Source: Shewanella sp. (lineage in GTDB: Bacteria > Pseudomonadota > Gammaproteobacteria > Enterobacterales > Shewanellaceae). Taken from it: 13,610 bases of DNA. The stretch covers positions 1-13,610 of the forward strand of contig SDWK01000144.1 of NCBI GenBank assembly GCA_004195335.1. Direction: 5' to 3'. The translations under genes and the position numbers were made by a program. Every line of letters starts with the position of its first letter. The stretch's first letter is position 1. The notes under the pieces were generated by a model that did no database searches, was not told where the DNA came from, and was given only the letters and a program-made list of their open reading frames with translations. Positions 1 through 6,481 of this stretch are shown one piece after another.

Positions 1-638
1 GAATCGAATCTAGCAGCAGACCAAACTGTACCTTCACGTTTTAGCAGCACCACTTGAGTGCCGGCACGAAACTCGCCCCCCGGCATTTCAGGCTCAACTA
101 AGACATAGTGTTTCTGCTGATATCTATCTTTCACTACCGCTTCACTCGGGTTGCCTTTAATCGCGCAGCCTCCCGTCACAGTACCGACACTGCCCACTAA
201 GGTATCAAGCGATACGGCACTGGTTTCATTTTTCGGCAATAACCTTGCAAGAGCAGCCCCTAAATAGCGACAACAAAAAGCCGTGAAAATGAGTGCAATG
301 GGTAAGCTGATAGACTGAGGGAGAAGCTGTTCTGTGATAAGTAAGGAGAGATAATTACTTGTATAGCCAATAATAGAAAAGCTGACTAACACCAGCACAA
401 ACCAGATAAGTAATGGCAAACGATTTAGGCATAACCAGCCAACAACACCAGTAAAGCCATTAACGCTAATATCAGCATCCGAATCGAAGTCGACATCGAT
501 TGGTGTCCACTTATCCAAGGCACCGACAAGGCTGAAACCCAAGATCATGGCCAAGGTCTCGAATAGGCCCAGAAATAAAACAACCGATAACGAAATAGAA
601 AAAGGTAAATTAGCCTGAGTGAAAAGAAATTCCACCAT
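1..638 (-). CDS. YqiJ-like inner-membrane protein with C-terminal OB-fold (partial, runs off left edge)
   Basis: The leftward frame stays open from the ATG at 636-638 to the window edge, giving 212 codons. GGAGG lies at 644-648, five bases before the start, which decides it. The translation begins MVEFLFTQANLPFSISLSVV. It has hydrophobic segments at about residues 12-38, 70-92 and 108-125, then a soluble beta-rich tail from about 140 with glycine-rich turns (LVGSVGTVTGG; FRAGTQVVLLKREGTVW) typical of a NfeD/YqiJ OB-fold. E. coli YqiJ is about 209 aa, so only a few residues can be missing. In enterobacteria yqiJ sits just upstream of the flotillin gene yqiK and is linked to membrane-domain organisation and envelope stress; a flotillin gene would be expected just left of the window (inference). 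The family call comes from architecture and sequence flavour, not from an alignment. Confidence 0.8.
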   Translation of the reverse strand, partial: MVEFLFTQANLPFSISLSVVLFLGLFETLAMILGFSLVGALDKWTPIDVDFDSDADISVNGFTGVVGWLCLNRLPLLIWFVLVLVSFSIIGYTSNYLSLLITEQLLPQSISLPIALIFTAFCCRYLGAALARLLPKNETSAVSLDTLVGSVGTVTGGCAIKGNPSEAVVKDRYQQKHYVLVEPEMPGGEFRAGTQVVLLKREGTVWSAARFD

Positions 639-713
639 AGTAGCCTCCATGTACAATGTAACAATCCATTTTACTGAAAATAAAATATATTTATGTTTTA
701 TTTCAACGACAAA

Positions 714-742
714 ATTATAACAAAAGCATCATGGGATGAAAA
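714..742 (-). promoter_or_regulatory. Candidate sigma70 promoter of the yqiJ-like gene
   Basis: On the minus strand a perfect TATAAT lies at 714-719. A TTTTCA at 737-742 (4 of 6 to the consensus) is 17 bp upstream. This would start transcription near 707, leaving a leader of about 70 nt. Within the leader, AAATAAAA (678-685) and TTTTATTT (696-703) form a perfect 8-bp inverted repeat, which could be an operator or simply AT-rich chance. Confidence 0.4.
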
Positions 743-771
743 CTTAATTACCCCAGTCTCCTATTTTCAAT

Positions 772-800
772 TTGGCGGTAGTAATAAAAGTCAGTAACAT
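772..800 (+). promoter_or_regulatory. Candidate sigma70 promoter of the M32 carboxypeptidase gene
   Basis: TTGGCG (772-777) and TAACAT (795-800) are separated by 17 bp; each matches 4 of 6 consensus bases. Initiation near 807 would leave a short leader of about 24 nt before the ATG at 831. The ribosome binding site there is weak (only a TTGAG at 821-825). This is a by-eye match in an AT-rich gap. Confidence 0.3.
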
Positions 801-830
801 AAGCTTAAAATGACCCCATATTGAGTTGAT

Positions 831-2321
831 ATGACCCAGCCTAGCCCAAGCCCCCGTTACGACACGCTCACAAAACATTTTCAGACCATCTCTCATTTCG
901 AGCACTTAAGTGCACTAGGTGACTGGGACCAAGCGACGATGATGCCCGTTGGCGGAAGCGCCGCCCGTGGGGCTGCGATGGCTGAGTTAGCCAAGCATAT
1001 TCACGAGTTAAAAACCGCCCCATTTCTGGCCGATACACTACAACGTGCTCAAGATGAGCCGCTAAACCGCGAGCAGACTGCAAATCTGAGAGAGATGAAT
1101 CATCAATTTTTTCAGGCCAACGTCATCCCCGCCTCTCTTGTACAGGCTAAGACAGAGCTTGCTTATCGATGCGAACATGCCTGGCGAGATCAGCGCAAGA
1201 ATAACGACTGGCAGGGATTCAGGCCTAATCTTGAGGCCTTGATGGCGCTCGTAAAAGAGGAGGCAAATATCCGTGCTCAGGCACAAGGCTTATCACCTTA
1301 TGATGCCCTACTGAACAAATTTGAACCGGGCATGACGACCGAACGCCTCGAATCAGTATTTGGTCACCTTAAAACCTGGCTGCCTTCGCTTATTCAACGA
1401 GTTCAGCATGAACAGGCCGGTGAGCTCAGGTTTAATATCGACTCTTGCTCAAGCCAAGCTCAAGAGACACTAGGCAGAGAAGTGATGGACTTTCTCGGGT
1501 TTGATTTTACTCAGGGTCGATTAGATGTCAGTAGCCATCCATTTTGTGGTGGGGTACCCGGCGATGTTCGGCTTACGACCCGCTACGATGAGTCCGATTT
1601 CACCAGCGCCTTAATGGGCGTTATCCATGAAACGGGCCATGCCAGATATGAGCAAGGGTTGCCGATTAATTGGCGAGGACAGCCTGCCGGTCATGCTCGC
1701 TCGATGGCTATCCATGAGAGCCAAAGTCTGTTTTGTGAAATGCAGCTAGGACGCGGCAGTGGATTTCTGTCCCGTTTACAGCCCCAAATTGCCAAACACT
1801 TAGGTAGCCAGCTTTCAACCGATCAACTGACCAATATCTACACCCGGGTTAATCCGGGTCTTATCAGGGTCGATGCCGATGAGATCACCTATCCCTGTCA
1901 TATCCTACTCAGATTCGAAGCCGAGAAAGGCTTAATCGACGGCAGCCTCAGTGTTGCCGATCTGCCAGAGTTCTGGGCCGAGCAGATGAATTCGTTATTA
2001 GGCGTTAACACTCAGGGCAACTTTAAAGATGGCTGTATGCAGGATATTCACTGGGCCGTGGGCGAGCTTGGATATTTCCCAAGTTACACGCTCGGCGCGA
2101 TGTATGCAGCTCAGTTTAGATTTGCCATGGAGGCGAGTTTAGGCTCTGTGGACACCTTGGTTGCCCAAGGAAATATCACTCAAGTATTTGAGTGGCTGGA
2201 ACAAAAAATTTGGTCACAGGGAAGCCTATTAAGCACAGATGAGCTGGTAAAACAGGCGACAGGTGAAACCTTGAACCCCGAATATTTCAAACGTCATCTG
2301 GAGCACAGGTATTTGAAATAG
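831..2321 (+). CDS. M32 family metallocarboxypeptidase (carboxypeptidase Taq type)
   Basis: This is a cytosolic zinc carboxypeptidase that removes C-terminal residues from peptides with broad specificity and leaves proline poorly cleaved (family knowledge). The 496-aa length matches the usual ~500 aa. The HExxH zinc site is HETGH, with ligands His266 and His270. The third ligand is Glu296 in the family motif HESQSLFCE, exactly 26 residues after the second histidine as in the characterised Pyrococcus and Thermus enzymes. Other family blocks are present: the N-terminal LSALGDWDQATMMP, DEITYPCHILLRFE, and YTLGAMYAAQFR near the C-terminus. All catalytic positions look intact, so the enzyme should be active. 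The ATG at 831 has a poor Shine-Dalgarno; the encoded N-terminus fits the family length, and no better start was seen. The stop codon lies in the first unit of a short tandem repeat. Confidence 0.95.
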   Translation: MTQPSPSPRYDTLTKHFQTISHFEHLSALGDWDQATMMPVGGSAARGAAMAELAKHIHELKTAPFLADTLQRAQDEPLNREQTANLREMNHQFFQANVIPASLVQAKTELAYRCEHAWRDQRKNNDWQGFRPNLEALMALVKEEANIRAQAQGLSPYDALLNKFEPGMTTERLESVFGHLKTWLPSLIQRVQHEQAGELRFNIDSCSSQAQETLGREVMDFLGFDFTQGRLDVSSHPFCGGVPGDVRLTTRYDESDFTSALMGVIHETGHARYEQGLPINWRGQPAGHARSMAIHESQSLFCEMQLGRGSGFLSRLQPQIAKHLGSQLSTDQLTNIYTRVNPGLIRVDADEITYPCHILLRFEAEKGLIDGSLSVADLPEFWAEQMNSLLGVNTQGNFKDGCMQDIHWAVGELGYFPSYTLGAMYAAQFRFAMEASLGSVDTLVAQGNITQVFEWLEQKIWSQGSLLSTDELVKQATGETLNPEYFKRHLEHRYLK

Positions 2322-2369
2322 GCGACCTGAAATAAGCGGCCTGAAATAAAGCAAAGGTCCCTGAAATAA
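2314..2369 (+). repeat. Short tandem repeat with 14-bp period at and after the M32 stop codon
   Basis: TGAAATA recurs at 2314, 2328, 2342 and 2362. The first three copies are 14 bp apart; the last is displaced by 6 bp more. CCTGAAATAA is exact at 2326-2335, 2340-2349 and 2360-2369. The first copy contains the carboxypeptidase stop region, so the repeat looks like serial duplication of the gene's 3' end. No terminator hairpin is visible before the next gene. Confidence 0.7.
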
Positions 2370-2413
2370 CGTATTATACCGCCATCATAACAACGAGCGA
2401 TTGTGGGAGTGAG

Positions 2414-2926
2414 ATGCAACTTCGAAGTATAACCTCTGCGGATTGGAGCGATATCTTACTGATCCAAGAAGAGTGCTACCCACAAATTGAACCCGAATCG
2501 CTCAAAGTATTGCAGAGTAAATGGTTGGTTTCGCCGCAAACTTGCTTCGTTATAGAGTCTGATACACAGGTCGTTGGATATTGTCTCGCACACCCTTGGG
2601 TTGCAGGCTCTCCGCCTTCGCTGGAACAAACTCTGGTAGTGACCTCGGGGCACGATACCCTATATTTGCATGATATCGCCCTGTCATCGAAGGCTCAGGG
2701 AAAAGGGGCGGGGAAGTTGGCCTTCCACGCCTTAGTCGAACACGCCAGAGACCTTAGCCTGCCCAGTATATCTTTGGTCGCGGTGCAAGGGGCGGACAGT
2801 TACTGGGGCAGACAGGGCTTTATCGCCCAGCCGATAGATAAGAGTCTTGAGAGCTATACTCCTGACGCCTGCTATATGGTACTGGCCCTCAGATCTGAGG
2901 CTGAATCGATACAAGACACATATTAG
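2414..2926 (+). CDS. GNAT family N-acetyltransferase
   Basis: This is a 170-aa single-domain GNAT fold protein, expected to transfer an acetyl group from acetyl-CoA to an amine; the substrate cannot be told from sequence. The family's acetyl-CoA pyrophosphate loop (Q/RxxGxG/A) is visible as QGKGAG at residues 95-100, directly after the beta-4 strand LYLHDIALS. Motif B follows as YWGRQGFIAQP at about 130-140, the usual 'xxYxxxGF' element. The N-terminus LRSITSADWSDILLIQEECY is the typical first strand and helix. The ATG at 2414 is preceded by GGGAG at 2405-2409, four bases away. It lies 92 bp after the M32 gene and 38 bp before the DUF2960 gene, so cotranscription with the latter is likely. 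It resembles the general 'GNAT' group rather than RimI or other named enzymes. Confidence 0.9.
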   Translation: MQLRSITSADWSDILLIQEECYPQIEPESLKVLQSKWLVSPQTCFVIESDTQVVGYCLAHPWVAGSPPSLEQTLVVTSGHDTLYLHDIALSSKAQGKGAGKLAFHALVEHARDLSLPSISLVAVQGADSYWGRQGFIAQPIDKSLESYTPDACYMVLALRSEAESIQDTY

Positions 2927-2929
2927 AAC

Positions 2930-2957
2930 ACTTATTTTAAAGAACTTATTTTAGAGA
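2930..2957 (+). repeat. 14-bp direct tandem duplication upstream of the DUF2960 gene
   Basis: ACTTATTTTAAAGA (2930-2943) is followed immediately by ACTTATTTTAGAGA (2944-2957), a 13 of 14 match. The second copy supplies the AGAGA that is the only Shine-Dalgarno-like sequence before the ATG at 2965. The duplication may therefore have created or strengthened the binding site. Confidence 0.7.
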
Positions 2958-2964
2958 AAATATT

Positions 2965-3222
2965 ATGGCTCGCAGAATTACCTATAAATTTAAGAAACAA
3001 GCGAAAGAGATTAACTTCGCCTATGACAAATTCAATAATATTCATGAAGCTGTCGCGGCTGCGGAAGGGATAGATTTGAGCAACTACCATATGATGGAAC
3101 AACAGGTGATGATGACCTCTAAAGGAAAGTCGGCAGTAAGAGACTTTAGAGACAACGAGTTTGCAAAAATGGGCTTTAAAGATATCTACTACATCAAAGA
3201 TGATCCGAAAGAAACGTCATAG
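2965..3222 (+). CDS. DUF2960 family protein, function unknown
   Basis: This small 85-aa protein is basic at its N-terminus (MARRITYKFKKQAKEINFAY) and mixed acidic/basic after that. It has no signal peptide, membrane segment or metal motif. The composition and the blocks ITYKFKK, YDKFNNIHEAVAAAEGID and FAKMGFKDIYYIKDD match my memory of DUF2960, a short family in Vibrio, Shewanella and relatives. No member has an assigned activity that I know of. The start is the ATG at 2965; the AGAGA at 2953-2957 lies seven bases upstream. It probably shares a transcript with the GNAT gene 38 bp before it. I can offer no function beyond a small cytosolic protein. Confidence 0.8.
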   Translation: MARRITYKFKKQAKEINFAYDKFNNIHEAVAAAEGIDLSNYHMMEQQVMMTSKGKSAVRDFRDNEFAKMGFKDIYYIKDDPKETS

Positions 3223-3248
3223 ACCGTCGTTCTAGTCCATCGTTTTAG

Positions 3249-3281
3249 CCAGTCATATAAGTCTGTTATTTTAGTGACTGG
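3249..3281. other. Inverted repeat CCAGTCA / TGACTGG between DUF2960 and RDD genes
   Basis: CCAGTCA (3249-3255) and TGACTGG (3275-3281) form a perfect 7-bp stem around a 19-nt AU-rich loop. No T-run follows, so it is a poor intrinsic terminator. It could be an mRNA-processing hairpin or an operator ahead of the RDD gene at 3324. Confidence 0.35.
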
Positions 3282-3323
3282 ATTAACACTCCCTGGATCT
3301 CAATTGAAGTTAAGAGAATACCA

Positions 3324-3848
3324 ATGAAAGAGAGCTCAATGCCCAATAGCGAACATGCTAATTTTCCTCGTGCGAGTTTTTTCCGACGTTTCGGTGCCAT
3401 CGTCTACGATCTACTGCTCGCCTTGGCAGTTTACATGATAGCTGGAGCCATAGGTTTCGGTGTATTTACCGCCCTCACCTCCGCTGGCCAGATTGAGATG
3501 GGAAGTTTTGAACATGTTTCAGAGCTACTCAATGGTACACCTCTATATAAGGGTCTCTATCAGTTCTGGATAGCCCTGTGCGTGGGACTGTTCTATATCG
3601 CCTTTTGGAGTTACGGGGGGCAAACGTTAGGCATGCGCGCCTGGAGACTTAAGATCCAACATCCTAACGGACAAAGCCTGAGCTTTATCACCGCCGCAGC
3701 CAGACTGATATGGTCACTGCTTGGCATAGGTAATCTGTGGATACTCATCAACGGTGACAAACTCGCCCTTCAGGATATGATGACTCGTTCGGAAGTTGTG
3801 GTTCTCTCGAAAGAAGCCAACCAGATGCGAAACTGGCATGGGGTGTAA
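3324..3848 (+). CDS. RDD family integral membrane protein
   Basis: This 174-aa membrane protein carries the features that name the family. The first transmembrane segment starts with an arginine pair and carries the aspartate (FFRRFGAIVYDLLLALAVYM, about residues 19-38). The second conserved aspartate is in the C-terminal LALQDMMTRSEVVVL, matching the usual 'HDxxxxTxVV' block. Hydrophobic segments lie at about 28-50, 78-97 and 125-145. The GGQTLGMRAWRLKI loop is also typical of the family. Its biochemical role is unsettled; some members affect ion exchange or salt tolerance. There are two possible starts: ATG 3324 with AAGAGA six bases upstream, and ATG 3339 with AAAGAGAG four bases upstream; the first gives MKESSMPN. 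It faces lptG tail to tail across the heptad repeat array. Confidence 0.9.
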   Translation: MKESSMPNSEHANFPRASFFRRFGAIVYDLLLALAVYMIAGAIGFGVFTALTSAGQIEMGSFEHVSELLNGTPLYKGLYQFWIALCVGLFYIAFWSYGGQTLGMRAWRLKIQHPNGQSLSFITAAARLIWSLLGIGNLWILINGDKLALQDMMTRSEVVVLSKEANQMRNWHGV

Positions 3849-3852
3849 AAGC

Positions 3853-4099
3853 AGCTGCGAGGTTTAAGACAGAGCCAAGAAAGTTTCGAGTTACGAGCTA
3901 AAGACAAACTAAGAAAGCTTCGAGCTAAAGACAGAGCGATGAAAGTTTCGAGTCGCGAGTTAAGAAAGAGCGAAGAGAGTCTCATGCTGTTGAGGCTATT
4001 AGCTCGCAACTCGTAGCTCGTAGCTAGTAGCTAGTAGCTACTAGCTTATATCTCCTACCCGCACCTCGCACCTCGAATCCCGTAACTCGTAACTTACTT
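3853..4099. repeat. Degenerate heptad repeat array forming a large imperfect inverted repeat between convergent genes
   Basis: Almost the whole gap between the RDD stop and the lptG stop is built of 7-bp units. From 4003 to 4099 the plus strand reads as about 14 near-consecutive units of consensus CTCGTAR, with a single one-base slip near 4058; the last unit contains the lptG stop codon. From 3884 to 3959 the units have the opposite orientation (NTNCGAG). They are embedded in a longer ~28-bp direct repeat (3863-3890, 3898-3924, 3925-3952) ending in AGTTTCGAG or AGCTTCGAG. The outer edges pair: 3881-3897 against the reverse complement of 4079-4095 matches at 15 of 17 bases. A perfect 18-bp palindrome sits at 4029-4046. 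No protein frame is sensible here. A transcript from either side could fold into a long hairpin, so a termination or RNA-stabilising role is possible (inference). Confidence 0.85.
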
Positions 4100-5152
4100 C
4101 CGAATAAAATAGATCGCGCCGGCACTGAATATCACCGCAGGCATTCCGGCGCCGACAAACGCAGGTAGTCCGTAGACTAAGGTTAGTGGGCCAAAAATCT
4201 CGCTGCTAATATAGAAGCTAAATCCGGCAATGACCCCTAACAGCACTCTCGCTCCCATCGTCACGGTTCTCAGAGGACCAAATACGAAAGAGAGCGCCAC
4301 TAACATCATCACTCCCACCGTCACTGGCTGCAGTAATTTGCGCCACAGCGCCAATTCGTATCGGGCAAAATCTTGGTTATTTACCTTGAGGTAATCCAGA
4401 TAGCCCATCAATCCCTGAATTGAGAGGGCTTCTGGCTTAACCGAAACAACACTCAATTTATCAGGAGTCAGAGTCGACTCCCAACGGTAGATCGTTAAGT
4501 CGGTCAGTGTCACCCTATCTTCGGTCAGATCGGTCTGCCTCACATCCACTAACCGCCAATGGTCATTGGAATAAACCCCATGTTCGGCATGGATAGTACG
4601 CACTAAAGAGAGCGCCTCATCAAACTCATACAGGGTGATGTTCGCCAGATGATTGATATCTTCAACTTCGCCAATATTAACAAACAGATCGCCATCTTTA
4701 GCCCAGATCCCACGACTGGATTTAATCAGGCTACCGCCAGAGAGCTTGGTCGCCTGTATCTCATTGGCTTTTTGCTCTGCAACCGGAGCACCCCATTCTC
4801 CTAACGCCATAATCAACAGCATAAGAGGCACGGCAGTTTTCATCGCCGACAGGGTTATTTGCCAACGAGATAAGCCTGAAGACTGCATCACGACTAACTC
4901 AGAATTGGATGCCAGCATTCCCATGCCAATCAAGGCCCCCAACAACACACCTAGAGGAAAAAACATCTCAATATCCCGAGGGATAAGGAATAAAACATAG
5001 ATCCCGGCATCGAGCATAGTGTAACTTCCGCGCCCGACTAAACGTAGCTGATCCACCCATTTAATGATGCCAGAAAGACCAGTAAGAATAAGCAAACACA
5101 GGGCCGAGGTACTGACTATGGTTCGGGCAATATAGAGATCTAAAATCTTCAC
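4094..5152 (-). CDS. lptG: LPS export ABC transporter permease LptG
   Basis: This is an inner-membrane subunit of the LptB2FGC complex, which extracts lipopolysaccharide from the inner membrane and pushes it along the LptC-LptA bridge to the outer membrane. At 352 aa it is close to E. coli LptG (360 aa). The first membrane helix ends in LSGIIKWVDQL; Lys31 and Asp34 correspond to E. coli Lys34 and Asp37, which contact LPS. The coupling-helix block SELVVMQSSGLSRWQI (about residues 84-99) and the GEWGAP motif are conserved. The periplasmic beta-jellyroll spans about 130-265, and three C-terminal helices include LSFVFGPLRTVTMGARVL and IFGPLTLVYGLP. The start is a GTG (5150-5152) overlapping the lptF stop as GTGA, implying translational coupling. 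It is the last gene of the operon and ends inside the heptad repeat array. Confidence 0.97.
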   Translation of the reverse strand: MKILDLYIARTIVSTSALCLLILTGLSGIIKWVDQLRLVGRGSYTMLDAGIYVLFLIPRDIEMFFPLGVLLGALIGMGMLASNSELVVMQSSGLSRWQITLSAMKTAVPLMLLIMALGEWGAPVAEQKANEIQATKLSGGSLIKSSRGIWAKDGDLFVNIGEVEDINHLANITLYEFDEALSLVRTIHAEHGVYSNDHWRLVDVRQTDLTEDRVTLTDLTIYRWESTLTPDKLSVVSVKPEALSIQGLMGYLDYLKVNNQDFARYELALWRKLLQPVTVGVMMLVALSFVFGPLRTVTMGARVLLGVIAGFSFYISSEIFGPLTLVYGLPAFVGAGMPAVIFSAGAIYFIRK

Positions 5153-6261
5153 TCTGCCACCTTCTTACGCTTAAACAGACCCGATATTTTCGCCCCTGAT
5201 GGCCGCTCCTTACCTAAGAGCAATATTCCCAGCACCAGAGCCGAGGCATGTATCCACCACATCCCCAGATAGGCAGGAATCACGCCATCTTCTAAGGATT
5301 TCCGTCCAGCTATCATCAAACCAAAATAGCCAAGATAGAGTAAAATTGCCGGAAACATCTTAGCAAACTTACCCTGACGAACATTAACTCGCGCCATAGG
5401 TACAGCAATCAACGTCAGCAGAGGAATAGAAAGGGGAATAGCCAGACGCCAATGAAACTCGGCCGTCGCCTCAGGGCCATCTATAACCATCAGATCCTTG
5501 ATGGGCAGTGCAGAAAGCCTGCGTCGACGCTCGTCAACTTCTTGCTCTTTAATCTGCATCTGGTAGCCACCAAACTGAACCACCTGATAATCGACCTTCT
5601 TAGGCGTGCCCTGATACTGCACACCATCATTGAGTTGTAAGCGTTGACCACCGAAGCCGTCTTCGACAACGCTGCCCCCTTTAGCCATCACGATATTACT
5701 CAGTCCCGACTCATCATCTAAAGAAGGTAGTTGAGCAACAAAAACTTTATCGAGTTGATTATTTCTGTCTATTCGTTCAACAAACAAGACGGCTCTGCCG
5801 TTAGAACTGGTCTGAAAACGCCCCTGGGTAATAGCCGCAAGCCCGGCTTCAGACTGAGCACTTTCTAATACCTGATTCTGTTTTTCTTCGGCCCAAGGGG
5901 TCACAAAAATGGACAGGTAACCGGTAAAGAGCATATTTGCCACGGCCAGCAACAATGTGACTCGCGTGATATACCATTCACTCACACCGACACCGTGAAG
6001 TACCACCATCTCACTTTCGGCATACATACGCCCATGAGCCAGCAATATTCCAAGAAATAAACTTAAAGGCAAGACCAAAACGGCAAGATAAGGAAGATTA
6101 AGACCCAGAAGGGTCATGACAAGAGAGGCGGGAAATTCACCATCTGAAGCGTTTGCGAGCACTCTAACAAAGTGTTGGCTAATAAAAATAGCCAGAAGCA
6201 CGAAAAGTACCGCTATTTGTGCCTTAAAAACTTCTCTAATCAAATATCTAAATACAATCAC
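5149..6261 (-). CDS. lptF: LPS export ABC transporter permease LptF
   Basis: This is the partner permease of LptG in the LptB2FGC lipopolysaccharide exporter. The 370-aa length fits the family (~366). The N-terminus MIVFRYLIREVFKAQ aligns with E. coli LptF and fixes the start at a GTG (6259-6261) even though the Shine-Dalgarno is weak. Membrane helices lie at about 11-33, 53-78, 98-120, 270-290, 303-320 and 330-350. The coupling helix is in SEMVVLHGVGVSEWYI (about 83-98). The periplasmic jellyroll occupies about 130-250, and the C-terminal block IPLLTLIAVPMARVNVRQGKFAK is characteristic when read across residues 279-301. It is the first gene of lptF-lptG and divergent from pepA, as in E. coli and many gammaproteobacteria. 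The gene should be essential or nearly so. Confidence 0.97.
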   Translation of the reverse strand: MIVFRYLIREVFKAQIAVLFVLLAIFISQHFVRVLANASDGEFPASLVMTLLGLNLPYLAVLVLPLSLFLGILLAHGRMYAESEMVVLHGVGVSEWYITRVTLLLAVANMLFTGYLSIFVTPWAEEKQNQVLESAQSEAGLAAITQGRFQTSSNGRAVLFVERIDRNNQLDKVFVAQLPSLDDESGLSNIVMAKGGSVVEDGFGGQRLQLNDGVQYQGTPKKVDYQVVQFGGYQMQIKEQEVDERRRRLSALPIKDLMVIDGPEATAEFHWRLAIPLSIPLLTLIAVPMARVNVRQGKFAKMFPAILLYLGYFGLMIAGRKSLEDGVIPAYLGMWWIHASALVLGILLLGKERPSGAKISGLFKRKKVAE

Positions 6262-6282
6262 AGGCAGGATCCAGTCTGTAAA

Positions 6283-6309
6283 CTTATAATTATGCTGGTG
6301 TCAGTCCAA
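6283..6309 (-). promoter_or_regulatory. Candidate lptF promoter
   Basis: On the minus strand TTGGAC (6304-6309) and TATAAG (6283-6288) are separated by 15 bp, shorter than the ideal 17. The -35 element overlaps a perfect inverted repeat, GTCAGTC (6300-6306) / GACTGAC (6320-6326), with a 13-nt spacer. The position, just upstream of the lptF GTG in the lptF/pepA divergent gap, makes it the best candidate there. The pepA side has only a weak match, TTGGGC (6418-6423) with TAATAA (6440-6445). Confidence 0.3.
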
Positions 6310-6481
6310 CTTTCATGTAGACTGACTACTTTTGGTAGTTTTGTGACCAGCCATGAACTAAAAATGGCGAAAAAACACCTAAAAATCAGTCTTTGGTGTA
6401 CCAATTTTAGGCCCGTTTTGGGCGCAAGCAGACATTATCTAATAAATATTAAAATTTGTCTTTAAGAATCTAGGAGAGCTC

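Noticed and set aside
3249..3281. Intrinsic terminator after the DUF2960 gene
   Set aside because: The stem has a long 19-nt loop and no T-run; it is kept only as an inverted repeat.
3853..4099. CRISPR array
   Set aside because: The units are 7 bp, degenerate and without unique spacers of constant size; no cas gene is present.
6172..6465. 97-codon rightward frame across the lptF/pepA gap
   Set aside because: It overlaps the start of lptF on the other strand, has no ribosome site and no protein-like pattern; the region is better explained as a divergent promoter.
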